A stretch of 64,000 nt of DNA from assembly GCF_008123425.1 (NCBI RefSeq), contig NZ_VSSS01000010.1:30430-94429 (forward strand). Direction: 5' to 3'. Each line of letters opens with the position of its first letter. Position 1 is the stretch's first letter. Of this stretch, positions 53,858-63,044 are shown piece after piece. A program made the position numbers and the translations under genes. This DNA is from Bradyrhizobium rifense (GTDB lineage: Bacteria > Pseudomonadota > Alphaproteobacteria > Rhizobiales > Xanthobacteraceae). The notes below the pieces were generated by a model. The model did not search any database and was not told where the DNA came from. It saw only the letters and a program-made list of their open reading frames with translations.

Positions 53858-54858
53858 CGATGGTCGCCCTCAGATCGCTCGAACCGGTCAGGCTGCTTGC
53901 CGAGCGCAGCCGCTGGCGCGCCGCCGAGTTCGTCTTCTGGTCGTTCGTGGTCGCCAGCTATTTCCTGTTCCCCGGCTATCTGGTGCTGATCAGTCAAATT
54001 CTGATCGCTGGTCTTTTTGCATTGTCGCTCGACCTGCTGCTCGGCTTTGGCGGCATGCCATCGCTGGGACACGCGGCGTTCTTCGGCCTCGGTGCCTATA
54101 CGGCGGGACTTCTGGGGCAGATGGGCTGGGGCGAGCCGATCTCGGGATTGCTGCTGTCGGGGATTGTTGCAGGTGTTTTCGGCCTGGTGTGCAGCCTCTT
54201 TCTGAGCCGGCTCAGAACAACCGCCTTTCTCATGGTGACGCTGACGCTCGGTCTGCTGTTGCGTGAATTTGCCAATCGATGGTCGGGTCTGACCGGCGGC
54301 GACGATGGGCTCTCGGATATTGCTCTGTGGCCCCTGTTCGGTGTCTTCAGGTTCGGCCTCTCGGGCCATACGGCGTTCTGGTACGGCCTGTGCGTCACTT
54401 TCATCGTTTTTCTGCTCGTTCGCCGGCTGGTGCATTCCCCGGTCGGTCTGGCGCTCGAGGCGATGCGCGAAAACGAACGCAGAGCGGTCGCGCTCGGCAT
54501 ATCGCCACGGTTGATGGTGATCGCCATATTCACCCTGTCGTCGGCCATTGCCGGCCTCGCCGGCGCGCTGCTGACCCAGACAACCTCCTTTGTCGCGCTG
54601 GAGGTCCTCAGCTTCGAGCGTTCGGCCGGGGTCCTCATCATGCTCGTCCTGGGTGGTGTCGGAACGCTTTACGGCGCGCTGGTCGGGGCTGCCGTGTATC
54701 TCGTCGCACGGGATGTCCTGTCCGCTCTCGATCCGGTCTACTGGTACTTCTGGCTCGGGCTCATCATCGTCATGGTGGTGCTGTTCGCCAACGACGGCCT
54801 GGTCGGCCTGTCGCAACGCCTTCAGGCGCGGGCCGTCCGGCGATGGGAGGCGGCATGA
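53854..54858 (+). CDS. livM: Branched-chain-type ABC permease LivM
   Basis: A 334-residue permease partner. FALSLDLLLGFGGMPSLGHAAFFGLGAY (LDLLLGFGGMPSLGHAAF) and the loop ALEAMRENERRAVALGIS are diagnostic of LivM. It has about nine hydrophobic segments. Its start overlaps the livH stop by four bases and its end overlaps livG by four. Confidence 0.93.
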   Translation: MTMVALRSLEPVRLLAERSRWRAAEFVFWSFVVASYFLFPGYLVLISQILIAGLFALSLDLLLGFGGMPSLGHAAFFGLGAYTAGLLGQMGWGEPISGLLLSGIVAGVFGLVCSLFLSRLRTTAFLMVTLTLGLLLREFANRWSGLTGGDDGLSDIALWPLFGVFRFGLSGHTAFWYGLCVTFIVFLLVRRLVHSPVGLALEAMRENERRAVALGISPRLMVIAIFTLSSAIAGLAGALLTQTTSFVALEVLSFERSAGVLIMLVLGGVGTLYGALVGAAVYLVARDVLSALDPVYWYFWLGLIIVMVVLFANDGLVGLSQRLQARAVRRWEAA

Positions 54859-55610
54859 CCGATCCCGTGCTTTTCACCCAAGGGTTGTGCAAGAGCTTCG
54901 GCGCGCTTCGCGTGACCAACAATCTCGATCTCCGCATCGAGGCCGGTGCGCGGCACGCGCTGATCGGCCCGAATGGCGCCGGCAAAAGCACGCTGGTCAA
55001 TTTGCTGACGGGCGTGCTGAAGCCGTCAAGCGGCAGGGTTTGGCTGAACGGCGAGGACATCACCAGGTTGCCGGCGGCGGAGCGGGTCTGGAAAGGCCTG
55101 TCGCGGACGTTTCAAGTGTCGACCATTTTCCCGCGCCTCACCGCGTTCGAGGCCGTGGTCCTTGCGGTATGCCGGCGCGAACGCCTGTTGCGAAATCCAT
55201 CCCGCCTGCTGTCGGGCTGCAAGCCCCAGGCGGAGGAAGCCTGGGACTTTCTCGGACGCTTTGGATTGACCGGAGTTGCGGACCGCCAGATGGGCGAGTT
55301 GGCCTATGGTCAGCAACGCTTGACCGAGATCGTGCTGGCTCTCGCAGCGCGCCCCAAGGTTCTGCTGCTGGACGAACCGGCGGCCGGCGTCCCGGCGCAG
55401 GATAGCGAGGCGCTGTTCTCAGCGATCGAAAATCTGCCGAGGGATGTCGCGGTGCTGTTCATCGAGCACGACATGGAGCTCGTGTTCCGCTTCGCTGAGA
55501 AGATCACCGTTCTTGTCGCCGGCGAGTCGTTTCGAGAGGGCGTGCCGGCCGAGATCGCCTCCGATCCCGATGTGCGTCGGGTCTATTTGGGCGACGAAGA
55601 TGACGAGTAA
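54855..55610 (+). CDS. livG: Branched-chain-type ABC ATPase LivG
   Basis: A 251-residue ATPase. Walker A is GPNGAGKST at about residues 38-46, the family loop SRTFQVSTIFPRLTAFEAV follows, then the signature-like ELAYGQQRL, Walker B VLLLDEPAAGV, and FIEHDMELV with the switch histidine. The signature reads AYGQQ rather than SYGEQ, common in this group. It overlaps livM and livF. Confidence 0.92.
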   Translation: MTDPVLFTQGLCKSFGALRVTNNLDLRIEAGARHALIGPNGAGKSTLVNLLTGVLKPSSGRVWLNGEDITRLPAAERVWKGLSRTFQVSTIFPRLTAFEAVVLAVCRRERLLRNPSRLLSGCKPQAEEAWDFLGRFGLTGVADRQMGELAYGQQRLTEIVLALAARPKVLLLDEPAAGVPAQDSEALFSAIENLPRDVAVLFIEHDMELVFRFAEKITVLVAGESFREGVPAEIASDPDVRRVYLGDEDDE

Positions 55611-56391
55611 GCGGGTTCTTCTCCATATCGAATCGCTTTGCGCCGGCTACGGCGAGTCCATCATCATTGAGGACATCGGCTTTTCGCTCGCAGCCGGCTC
55701 GTCGCTGGCATTGTTGGGTCGCAACGGCGTCGGAAAGTCGACCTTGTTCCGTACGCTGCTCGGGCATGCGCGCCAGCGCAGCGGCGTCATCCGCTTCAAT
55801 GACCGCGATATCAGCGGAACGACGCCGTATGCGCGCGTCTGGCAGGGGTTGGGGTGGGTGCCGCAGGAACGGCTGATGTTTCCGAGCCTGACGGTCGCCG
55901 AGCATCTGGCGATCGCGGACCGCAAGGGCGCCTGGACGCTCGATCGTGTCTACGGCCTGTTTCCGCGGCTCAAGGAACGACAGCGCAATCTGGGCGGACA
56001 GCTCTCCGGCGGCGAACAGCAGATGCTCGCCATTGCGCGGGCCCTGATGACCAATCCCACGCTGCTCTTGCTGGATGAGCCCTTGGAAGGGCTGGCGCCG
56101 ATCGTCGTGAAGGAGGTCGGCGATTGCATCCGTCGCCTCGTCGAGGAGGAAGGGCAGGCCATCATTCTCGTCGAGCAGCGCGTGAAGTTTGCCCTGCGGC
56201 TGACGGAGGCCGCGCTCGTTCTCGACCGGGGCAGGGTGGCGTACTCCGGCTCCAGCAATGACCTGCTCAACAATGCCCGGTTGCTCGACGATCTGATCGG
56301 ACTCCGGAGCGGGTCGAATCTTCAAGGTCAACGATCCGGTGGCGAAGTACGCCGAGAGCCCGATGGCATCACAGCGGGAGGACAATCATGA
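55600..56391 (+). CDS. livF: Branched-chain-type ABC ATPase LivF
   Basis: A 263-residue ATPase. Walker A is GRNGVGKST, then VPQERLMFPSLTV, signature LSGGEQQMLAIARAL, Walker B LLLLDEPLEGLAP and IILVEQRVKFAL. It overlaps livG by 11 bases. A 25-residue tail after the family end is Gly/Arg-rich. It completes the importer LivHMGF, whose binding protein is encoded 3.9 kb downstream at 60262. Confidence 0.93.
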   Translation: MTSKRVLLHIESLCAGYGESIIIEDIGFSLAAGSSLALLGRNGVGKSTLFRTLLGHARQRSGVIRFNDRDISGTTPYARVWQGLGWVPQERLMFPSLTVAEHLAIADRKGAWTLDRVYGLFPRLKERQRNLGGQLSGGEQQMLAIARALMTNPTLLLLDEPLEGLAPIVVKEVGDCIRRLVEEEGQAIILVEQRVKFALRLTEAALVLDRGRVAYSGSSNDLLNNARLLDDLIGLRSGSNLQGQRSGGEVRREPDGITAGGQS

Positions 56392-57644
56392 ACCAGGTGA
56401 ACGGCCTGCATGTGGACGGTGAATTGATCGACGTTCCGAACTTCGAAGCGATGCTCAATCCGCATCCGCTCTATGCCGAGCTCGCCGCAATGGGCCCCGT
56501 CGTGCGGTTGCGGACCCATCTCGGCGTGGAAGTGTACGGCATTACCCAATGGGACACCGCGATCGCCGTGCTGCGTGACGCCCGCTTTTCGAAGAGCTCG
56601 ATCAACATGCAGGAAGCGCTCAAGAAGAGCGGGCTGTCCGGACCAGGCTCGGGCTTTCCGATCTCCGGGGCCAAATCAGGCAATCTCCTGAACACGGACC
56701 CGCCGGACCACACGCGGTTGCGCAACCTGGTCAACATGGCGTTTTCGCCCCGTCGCATCGAGTTGCTCCGCCTGCGCGTCGAAGCCCTGGTCGACGACCT
56801 CCTGTCGCGACTCGTCGGGCGCGAAGATGCCGACATGATCGGTGAATTCGCCTATCCGATCGGCATCACCATGATCTGCGAATTGCTCGGCGTCCCGGAC
56901 GACAGCCGATCGAACTTTCGTGACTGGGCGACGAAGGCGATGTCGCCGGGTCACGCGGATCAGCAGCAGAGCCTCAATCTTCTGATGCAATATCTTGCCG
57001 ACCTGATCGCCGCGAAACGAAAGCTGGTGGATGACGGCGCGGCGCCGGATGCCCAGCCCGATGTCCTGTCGGCGATGATCGCCGCACGCCTTACCAATGA
57101 TGCGCTCACCGAGGACGAGCTCGTCAGCATGTCGTATCTGATGCTGATCGCCGGGCATGAGACCACGGTCGGATTGATCGGCAACGCGTTGCTCCAATTC
57201 ATGCAGCATCCGGAGCAGATGACGCGGCTCGCCGGTCAGCCGGACTTGATCAAGCAGGCGATAGAGGAGGTCTTGCGCTACGACGGTCCGGTGCACAGGA
57301 CGACCATGCGTGCCACCGCGGAAGACGTCGACATCGGAGGCCTCACGATTCCGCGCGGGAGTTTCGTTCAAGTGCTGATAGCGGGGTGCAATCGCGATGC
57401 GGTGCGGTTTCCGGATCCCGATCGTTTCGACATCAGTCGCAAGCCGTCGCAGAATCTCGCGTTTGGCTATGGCGCTCACTTCTGTCTCGGATTGCATCTG
57501 GCCCGGCTCGAGGCGCAAACCGGCATCACACGCGCCCTGAAAGCTCATCCGGAGATGCGCCTTGCCTGTTCGCCGGAGGATATCCCCTGGGCCAGGACGG
57601 TCATCCGCGCACCGGCGCGGTTGCCCGTGCGGTTCGGCCGTTGA
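56388..57644 (+). CDS. Cytochrome P450 (pathway hydroxylase)
   Basis: A 418-residue soluble P450. The I-helix AGHETT is at residues 255-260 with the intact acid-threonine pair, the K-helix motif is EEVLRY, and the haem loop is FGYGAHFCLGLHLAR with Cys366. It is similar in style to bacterial CYP107/CYP101-type enzymes that hydroxylate terpenoids, fatty or aromatic compounds. No ferredoxin lies in the operon. It overlaps livF and precedes the aldehyde and alcohol dehydrogenases, so it probably starts the oxidation R-H to alcohol. Confidence 0.93.
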   Translation: MNQVNGLHVDGELIDVPNFEAMLNPHPLYAELAAMGPVVRLRTHLGVEVYGITQWDTAIAVLRDARFSKSSINMQEALKKSGLSGPGSGFPISGAKSGNLLNTDPPDHTRLRNLVNMAFSPRRIELLRLRVEALVDDLLSRLVGREDADMIGEFAYPIGITMICELLGVPDDSRSNFRDWATKAMSPGHADQQQSLNLLMQYLADLIAAKRKLVDDGAAPDAQPDVLSAMIAARLTNDALTEDELVSMSYLMLIAGHETTVGLIGNALLQFMQHPEQMTRLAGQPDLIKQAIEEVLRYDGPVHRTTMRATAEDVDIGGLTIPRGSFVQVLIAGCNRDAVRFPDPDRFDISRKPSQNLAFGYGAHFCLGLHLARLEAQTGITRALKAHPEMRLACSPEDIPWARTVIRAPARLPVRFGR

Positions 57645-57656
57645 GGGGATGTAACG

Positions 57657-59117
57657 ATGCCGGTCATGTCCAACAATGAATCGCAGATGCGGGACCTTCA
57701 CAACCTCAGTGGAGGAAAACATGTCCGCGGTTCCTCCGCCTATTCGGTTTTCAACCCGGCGACGCTCGAAATCGTCGGGCGTGCGCCACTGTCGACGGCT
57801 TTCGACCTCGACGATGCCGTCACTGCCGCAACGGCGGTATTGAAAGGTCAATGGTCGCGGGACGAGGCGTTGCGCCGCGAGGCACTCGCAAATTGTGCCG
57901 ATATTCTCGACCGGCATGTCGATGAACTGGCGCGGCTGCTGAGCCTCGAACAAGGCAAGCCGGTGGTGTCGGCTGCCGGAGAGGTGAGGATCGCCAGCCG
58001 GATTTGCCGGCACTATGCCGCGCGGACGACGCGACCTGAGATCATCCGCGACACCAATGCGGATCGTGTCACCGTGCTGCGTGCGCCGGTCGGGGTGGTT
58101 GGACTGATTGTCCCTTGGAATTTTCCCATCACGATCCTGTTCATGAAACTCGGCCCGGCCCTGTGGAGCGGCAACACCGTCATCATCAAACCGGCGCCGA
58201 CGACCCCGCTGACGACGCTGAGGCTGGCCGAGCTGTTCAGTAGCGCGTTGCCCGCGGGTGTGCTGAACACAATAACCGGTGAAGGCGATATCGGCGAGGC
58301 GTTGGTCGCTCATCCCGGAATCGCAAAAATATCCTTCACCGGATCGACCACAACAGGGCGCCGCGTCATGCAATCGGCGGCGTCGACGCTGAAGCGTCTG
58401 ACGCTGGAACTCGGCGGCAACGATGCCGCGATCGTTCTGGAGGACGCCGATCCCGATCTCGTCGCGCCCCGTCTGTTTGCCAGCGCTTTCACCAATGCCG
58501 GTCAACTCTGCGCCGCGGTGAAGCGGCTGTATGTGCATCGGCGGGTCTATCCGCAGCTCGTCGAAAAGCTCCAGAGGCTGGCGCGGGAAACGAGGGTCGG
58601 TGTTGGCGCGGCCGCAACCACGCAAATGGGCCCCGTCAACAACCGCATGCAATTCGACCGTATTCGGGGGCTGGTGGACGAGGCCAGAGCCGCTGGTGCG
58701 AACGTGTGCGACGATGGCGACGCGCTGCCAGATCTCCCCGGATATTTCCTGCGCCCCGCGATCGTCACGGGGCTAGCCGCGGACGCGCGTCTTGTGGTCG
58801 AGGAGCAGTTCGGGCCGGTTCTGCCGGTGCTTCCGTTCACGGAGACGGAGGAAGCCATTGCACAAGCCAATGCCTCCGAATTCGGGCTCGGCGGATCAGT
58901 GTGGTCGAACGATCCGCAGCGCGCCATCGATGTCGCTGCGCGACTCGAGGCCGGGAGTCTTTACGTCAACAGCCACGCCATTCCGCCCGACCCGGAGATT
59001 CCATTCGGCGGAATCAAGGCCAGCGGCTTCGGCTACGAACTCGGCGATTGGGGAATTGACGAATTCAGCATCCGAAGGGTGATGCGGGTCGAACACCCGG
59101 CGGGGGCGAAGGCATGA
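57657..59117 (+). CDS. NAD(P)-dependent aldehyde dehydrogenase
   Basis: A 486-residue ALDH. The structure-defining Asn is in VPWNFPITI (residue 155), FTGSTTTGRRV forms the nucleotide loop, the general base is Glu251 in TLELGGNDAAIV, and the nucleophile is Cys285 in NAGQLCAAVKR. An ATG at 57666 is an alternative start. It oxidises an aldehyde to the acid that the CoA ligase could activate. It overlaps the alcohol dehydrogenase by four bases. Confidence 0.94.
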   Translation: MPVMSNNESQMRDLHNLSGGKHVRGSSAYSVFNPATLEIVGRAPLSTAFDLDDAVTAATAVLKGQWSRDEALRREALANCADILDRHVDELARLLSLEQGKPVVSAAGEVRIASRICRHYAARTTRPEIIRDTNADRVTVLRAPVGVVGLIVPWNFPITILFMKLGPALWSGNTVIIKPAPTTPLTTLRLAELFSSALPAGVLNTITGEGDIGEALVAHPGIAKISFTGSTTTGRRVMQSAASTLKRLTLELGGNDAAIVLEDADPDLVAPRLFASAFTNAGQLCAAVKRLYVHRRVYPQLVEKLQRLARETRVGVGAAATTQMGPVNNRMQFDRIRGLVDEARAAGANVCDDGDALPDLPGYFLRPAIVTGLAADARLVVEEQFGPVLPVLPFTETEEAIAQANASEFGLGGSVWSNDPQRAIDVAARLEAGSLYVNSHAIPPDPEIPFGGIKASGFGYELGDWGIDEFSIRRVMRVEHPAGAKA

Positions 59118-60208
59118 GACCGATGCAGGCGGCGGTATTCACCCAGCCTGGCCGGGCGCTGGACATCGTCGACGGGATCGAGATCGACGATCCGCGTCCC
59201 GGTGAGGTTCTCGTTCGCATTCGCTATTGCGGCGTTTGTCATTCGGACCTCAGCATCATCGACGGTACGTTGCCGTTTCCGACGCCCGCGATCCTCGGAC
59301 ATGAAGCGTCGGGAACGATCGCGGCGTTGGGTCCGGGCGTAACCGGATTTGCGGAAGGCGCCCCCGTCGTGCTCTCGATGCGGCCTCCGTGCGGACATTG
59401 CTACTGGTGCGTCCGCAACGAACCAGTTCTCTGCGCAGAAACGGCCGGGCCGCCCGGTAGCGGCGAACCGCGGGCGTGGCACGAGGGCAAGCCGATCACG
59501 CGCGGCTTTCGTCTTGGCGCGTTTGCCGAATATGCGCTGGTCGAGGCGTCCGGTGTGGCGCTGGTCCCGGACGCGGTGCCGCTCGATGCCGCGGCCGTGG
59601 TCGGATGTGCCATTCAAACCGGGATCGGCTCGGTGACGAACGTCGCGAAAACCGAACCGGGTGCGACGGCTGCGGTCATTGGACTGGGCGGCGTAGGTTT
59701 GGCCGTGATCCAGGGACTGGTGCTCTCCGGAGCCGCGACGATCATCGGACTGGATCCTGTGGCCGAACGCCGGGACCGGGCCGTCGCGTTGGGAGCGACC
59801 CTTGCGCTCGATTCCGCCGACGCCGATCTGATGACGCGCGTCCTGGCCGCAACCGGGCGGATCGGATGCGACTACGTCTTTGATACCGTGTCTTCCACGC
59901 AGACGACGCAGCTTGCATCCGGCATTCTGAGGGCAGGGGGCAAGGTCGTTCTGATCGGCGTGACCGGTGAGCCGCAATCTCTCGGCATGTCGTCGATGGA
60001 CCTCGTGATGCGCCAGAAATCCGTCGTGGGATCCTTTCTCGGCAATTGTCATTCGCAGCGCGATCTTCCGAAGTACCTCGCTCTGTGCTCCGCCGGGCGG
60101 CTCGATCTGGCGGCCCTGGTGACGGCCATACGGCCGCTGTCCGAAATCAATGTCGCGATGTCGGAGCTGCGCGCCGGCAAAGGTGTGCGCACCGTGCTGT
60201 CAATATGA
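59114..60208 (+). CDS. Zinc-dependent alcohol dehydrogenase
   Basis: A 364-residue medium-chain dehydrogenase. The catalytic zinc site includes GVCHSDL and GHEASG. The structural zinc site is the four-cysteine cluster in CGHCYWCVRNEPVLC. The cofactor Rossmann motif is GLGGVGLAVIQG, followed by an Asp (GLDP), which suggests NAD. The overall pattern is that of class III-like or aryl/terpene alcohol dehydrogenases. It should oxidise the P450-derived alcohol. Confidence 0.93.
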   Translation: MRPMQAAVFTQPGRALDIVDGIEIDDPRPGEVLVRIRYCGVCHSDLSIIDGTLPFPTPAILGHEASGTIAALGPGVTGFAEGAPVVLSMRPPCGHCYWCVRNEPVLCAETAGPPGSGEPRAWHEGKPITRGFRLGAFAEYALVEASGVALVPDAVPLDAAAVVGCAIQTGIGSVTNVAKTEPGATAAVIGLGGVGLAVIQGLVLSGAATIIGLDPVAERRDRAVALGATLALDSADADLMTRVLAATGRIGCDYVFDTVSSTQTTQLASGILRAGGKVVLIGVTGEPQSLGMSSMDLVMRQKSVVGSFLGNCHSQRDLPKYLALCSAGRLDLAALVTAIRPLSEINVAMSELRAGKGVRTVLSI

Positions 60209-60261
60209 AACGACGATAACGCACCGATTGAACCTGAACCGTTCCTTGAGGGAGGACATCC

Positions 60262-61434
60262 ATGATCAAGAGCTTCGCGATTGCGGTCGTCTCGGCGGGC
60301 GTATTGCTGCAATCCGCTGCGATCGCAGAGCAGGCGCCGTTGCGTATAGGCCTGGTCTACTGCTTTTCCGGGCCGTTTGCGCTCGCGGGCGCTCAGGTCG
60401 ATGCCGCCATCAACTTGTTCATGAAGCGCCACGGCGACGTTGTGGCCGGACGCAAGGTCGAGATCGTCCGGCGGGATACGACGGGTCCTGCTCCCGATGT
60501 CGCGCGCCGGCTGGCCGGAGAACTGGTCACGCGGGAGAAGGTCGACATTCTGACCGGCATCGACTTCACGCCAAACGCCATGGCCATTGCCGCAGTTTCG
60601 ACCGAAGCCAAAATTCCGGTCTTCAGCATGAACGCCGGTTCGAGCGCTTTTCTGCCGAAGGCGCCTTATGGCGCGCGGTTTTCCTTTAGCGTGCCTCAGC
60701 AGGCTGTGCCGCTGGCGTCCTGGGCAGCAAGCAGCGGCATCAAATCGGTCTATTCGCTGGTGGCCGACTACAGCCCGGGCCTGGACGGCGAGAAGGCGTT
60801 CCAGACTGAATTCAAGCGGGCCGGTGGCCAGATCGTCGGATCGGTCCGCGTCCCGCTCAACAATCCGGATTTCGGTTCCTATCTCCAGCGCATCAAGGAA
60901 GCCAAGCCGGATGCTGTTTTCGTGTTCCTTCCGTCCGGCGGCGGCGATTTGCCGGTTCTGTTCCTGAAGGCGTTCAACGAGGCCGGCCTTTCGGCTTCAG
61001 GAGTCAAGATCATCGGAACCGGTGAGACCGATGAGGTGTCGATCGATGCGCTCGGGGACGCTGCGCTCGGGATGGTCACGGCCTCGCATTACTCCGCCGC
61101 GCACGAGAGCGAGTTGAACAAGGCGTTTGTTCGCGATTTCGAAGCCTCGACCGGAGGAAAGCAGCGCGTCAGTTTTGCCGCCGTGGCCGCCTATGACACG
61201 ATGGCCGCGATCTACAAGCTTGCCGAGGCCCAGAATGGCCGGCTGGATCCGGAAAAAACCGTCGAGCTTCTGAAAGGCCTCAAACTCGACAGCCCGCGCG
61301 GCCCGATCGAGATCGATGGATCGAGGGACATCGTACAGACCATCTACATCAGGCGCGTCGAACGACGAAACGGACGGCTGGAGAATATCGAGTTCAGCAG
61401 TGTCCCCAACGTGCCGGCGACCGAGGCGCGTTGA
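60262..61434 (+). CDS. Branched-chain-type ABC substrate-binding protein
   Basis: A 390-residue periplasmic protein of the LivK/HAAT family. The signal MIKSFAIAVVSAGVLLQSAA ends near AIAEQ. Mature-part features are RIGLVYCFSGPFALAGAQV, GRKVEIVRRDTTGPAPDVARR and FSMNAGSSAFLPKAPYG, then SYLQRIKEAKPDAVFVF. It lies 53 bases after the alcohol dehydrogenase and provides substrate for LivHMGF encoded upstream. Aromatic acid carriers of this family look alike. Confidence 0.92.
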   Translation: MIKSFAIAVVSAGVLLQSAAIAEQAPLRIGLVYCFSGPFALAGAQVDAAINLFMKRHGDVVAGRKVEIVRRDTTGPAPDVARRLAGELVTREKVDILTGIDFTPNAMAIAAVSTEAKIPVFSMNAGSSAFLPKAPYGARFSFSVPQQAVPLASWAASSGIKSVYSLVADYSPGLDGEKAFQTEFKRAGGQIVGSVRVPLNNPDFGSYLQRIKEAKPDAVFVFLPSGGGDLPVLFLKAFNEAGLSASGVKIIGTGETDEVSIDALGDAALGMVTASHYSAAHESELNKAFVRDFEASTGGKQRVSFAAVAAYDTMAAIYKLAEAQNGRLDPEKTVELLKGLKLDSPRGPIEIDGSRDIVQTIYIRRVERRNGRLENIEFSSVPNVPATEAR

Positions 61435-61499
61435 TCACATGAATCGTTGGCTGCGACCGTCGACGTGATGTCCGTCGCCACACAGCGGAAAGGGTAGCC

Positions 61500-62447
61500 A
61501 TGAACTTCGATACCAAGCCAATCCCGGGTACGATCGCCGTCTTCGGAGCCAATGCGCACATCGGAAAGCCGCTTGCGAAGTTTTTGCATTTCAAAGCTCC
61601 GCACGTGAAGCTGAGGCTCATCTCCAGCAATCCCGCAACGACGAAGAACCTCGGGCAGGAATTTCCGGATGCGCAGGTATGTCGCGCCGACTACTTCGAC
61701 CGGGCATCGCTGGACGATGCTCTCCGGGATGCGGAAGGGATATTCATCGTCACGCCAACCTACCTGGACGAACAGGTTGCGATGACCAATCTCGTCGCTT
61801 CAATCAAAGCGGTCGCTTCAGCGGTACATATCGTTCGGATCGTCGGGCACGAGCCGGAACAGACGATCGACCGAATTCCGCAGAGGCTGCGTGAGTTCGG
61901 GAGTGGCACGGCGACGCAACATTTCATCGCGCGTGAGGTGTTGGGCGCGAGCGGACTCCCGATCACGTATCTCAATATCGGGGCATCCTACATGGATAAT
62001 TTCATCAGGATTGCGGAAATTACCCGGCGGACCAAGTCCCTGGTGTGGCCGCAACGCTATATCCCATACATCGATCCGCGGGAGGTCGGGGAGATTGCGG
62101 CCCGCATATTGCTGTCTCCCGATCGTCGGTACCTGCACCAGTTTCTGACCATCAACAACGGTCATGATTTGCTCACGTCAGATGCCGTCGCGGCAATCCT
62201 GAGCGATGTTTTGCTCGAGCGGATCTCTCATGACGGATCAAAGGAGACGTTCTTGCGAGAGTTTACCGGGATCTGGGAGAGGCGTTACAACAGGAAGGGA
62301 GTCGCGGAGTACCTTTGGGACTTCTTCAAGTACGAGGCCGAAAATTGTGCATTTCAATCGCTCAACGATGTGGCAGAGCGGATCCTGCAACGGAAGCCTA
62401 TGACCCTGCGCGCATTCTTCCAGGAACATCGGGCGTTGATATACTAG
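61500..62447 (+). CDS. NmrA-like NAD(P)-binding protein
   Basis: A 315-residue atypical SDR. The nucleotide motif reads VFGANAHIGKPLAKFL near residue 14, then LRLISSNPATTKNL and an FIVTPTYLDEQVAMTNLV stretch, followed by VRIVGHEPEQ. There is no Tyr-x3-Lys active site, so it may be a redox-state sensor or an unusual reductase. It follows the binding protein by 65 bases with AAAGGG upstream and is the last gene before the putative island end. Confidence 0.75.
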   Translation: MNFDTKPIPGTIAVFGANAHIGKPLAKFLHFKAPHVKLRLISSNPATTKNLGQEFPDAQVCRADYFDRASLDDALRDAEGIFIVTPTYLDEQVAMTNLVASIKAVASAVHIVRIVGHEPEQTIDRIPQRLREFGSGTATQHFIAREVLGASGLPITYLNIGASYMDNFIRIAEITRRTKSLVWPQRYIPYIDPREVGEIAARILLSPDRRYLHQFLTINNGHDLLTSDAVAAILSDVLLERISHDGSKETFLREFTGIWERRYNRKGVAEYLWDFFKYEAENCAFQSLNDVAERILQRKPMTLRAFFQEHRALIY

Positions 62448-62765
62448 GTTGCTCGACAAGCTTCCGAGTTCAGGCGGACGATCGGAGGAAATATCGCAGA
62501 TTTACGTCGTGTGGGGAAAGGCGGTAGCGGTCTCCCGCTACCAAAACCGTATCGGCATTTTGCCGAACCGCCCCTCACTTCCTTGGTCCGTACCCTCAAT
62601 TTGTAGCCCATCCAACGGGGGCAGCGCTGTTCAAGCGTTGCCAAGCCTAAGAAGGACGCGTTGCACAACGCGATAAAAGCCCTCGGATAGGCCTGCCAAA
62701 CGCTTGTGTTCTGGACCCGCAATCGTCACGATTCTTGCTCGATTCGCTCAACCGCAGGTGTTTTC
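62448..62765. other. Right island boundary region
   Basis: 318 bases. It contains the tRNA 3'-end copy at 62531-62545, which lies inside a hairpin GGTAGCGG-TCTC-CCGCTACC. Further right, at 62640-62690, is a 16-residue C-terminal-like frame (AKPKKDALHNAIKALG then stop), perhaps the relic of a gene end. The rest looks non-coding. The promoter of the HTH-TIR triad should lie at 62700-62765. Confidence 0.45.
62531..62545 (+). other. Direct repeat of the tRNA-Met 3' end (candidate attR)
   Basis: TCTCCCGCTACCAAA is identical to 22538-22552 and in the same orientation; flanking bases differ. It would mark the right end of an integrated element. The window carries no integrase near either end. Confidence 0.5.
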
Positions 62766-63044
62766 ATGGCTGCTGCCGATCCGGATTACACGGCTTGGCT
62801 ATCAGTGATTGGGCGGTCGCTGGCGCGCTTGGCATTATTGAAGGTAACCGAGATTGATCGCGACAAATTCAAGGACGTGCTGGCACGGGTCGACTTTCTA
62901 GAGACGCTCGGCCTGCCGGCTAAAGACGCTGCCGAAGCGGCCGGGTCGACGGCGGCATCGGTGGCCGAACTCAAGCGCCTTCGCAGGAACAAGAGTAATG
63001 GCAAGAAAATCAGCAAGAAGAAGGCCGGCAGCCGTCGCCTCTGA
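62766..63044 (+). CDS. Small helix-turn-helix protein 1 of the TIR triad
   Basis: A 92-residue basic protein. After an N-terminal helical region (DYTAWLSVIGRSLARLALL), a sigma-region-4-like helix-turn-helix lies at about residues 49-75: LPAKDAAEAAGSTAASVAEL. The tail KSNGKKISKKKAGSRRL is lysine-rich. It overlaps the next gene by 47 bases. DNA binding is predicted; the name of the family is not known to me. It may regulate the operon or recognise phage or chromosomal DNA. Confidence 0.7.
   Translation: MAAADPDYTAWLSVIGRSLARLALLKVTEIDRDKFKDVLARVDFLETLGLPAKDAAEAAGSTAASVAELKRLRRNKSNGKKISKKKAGSRRL

Noticed and set aside
62521..62550. Terminator for the NmrA-like gene
   Set aside because: The hairpin GGTAGCGG/CCGCTACC is followed by A residues rather than T on the coding strand. 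The tRNA match is the better explanation.
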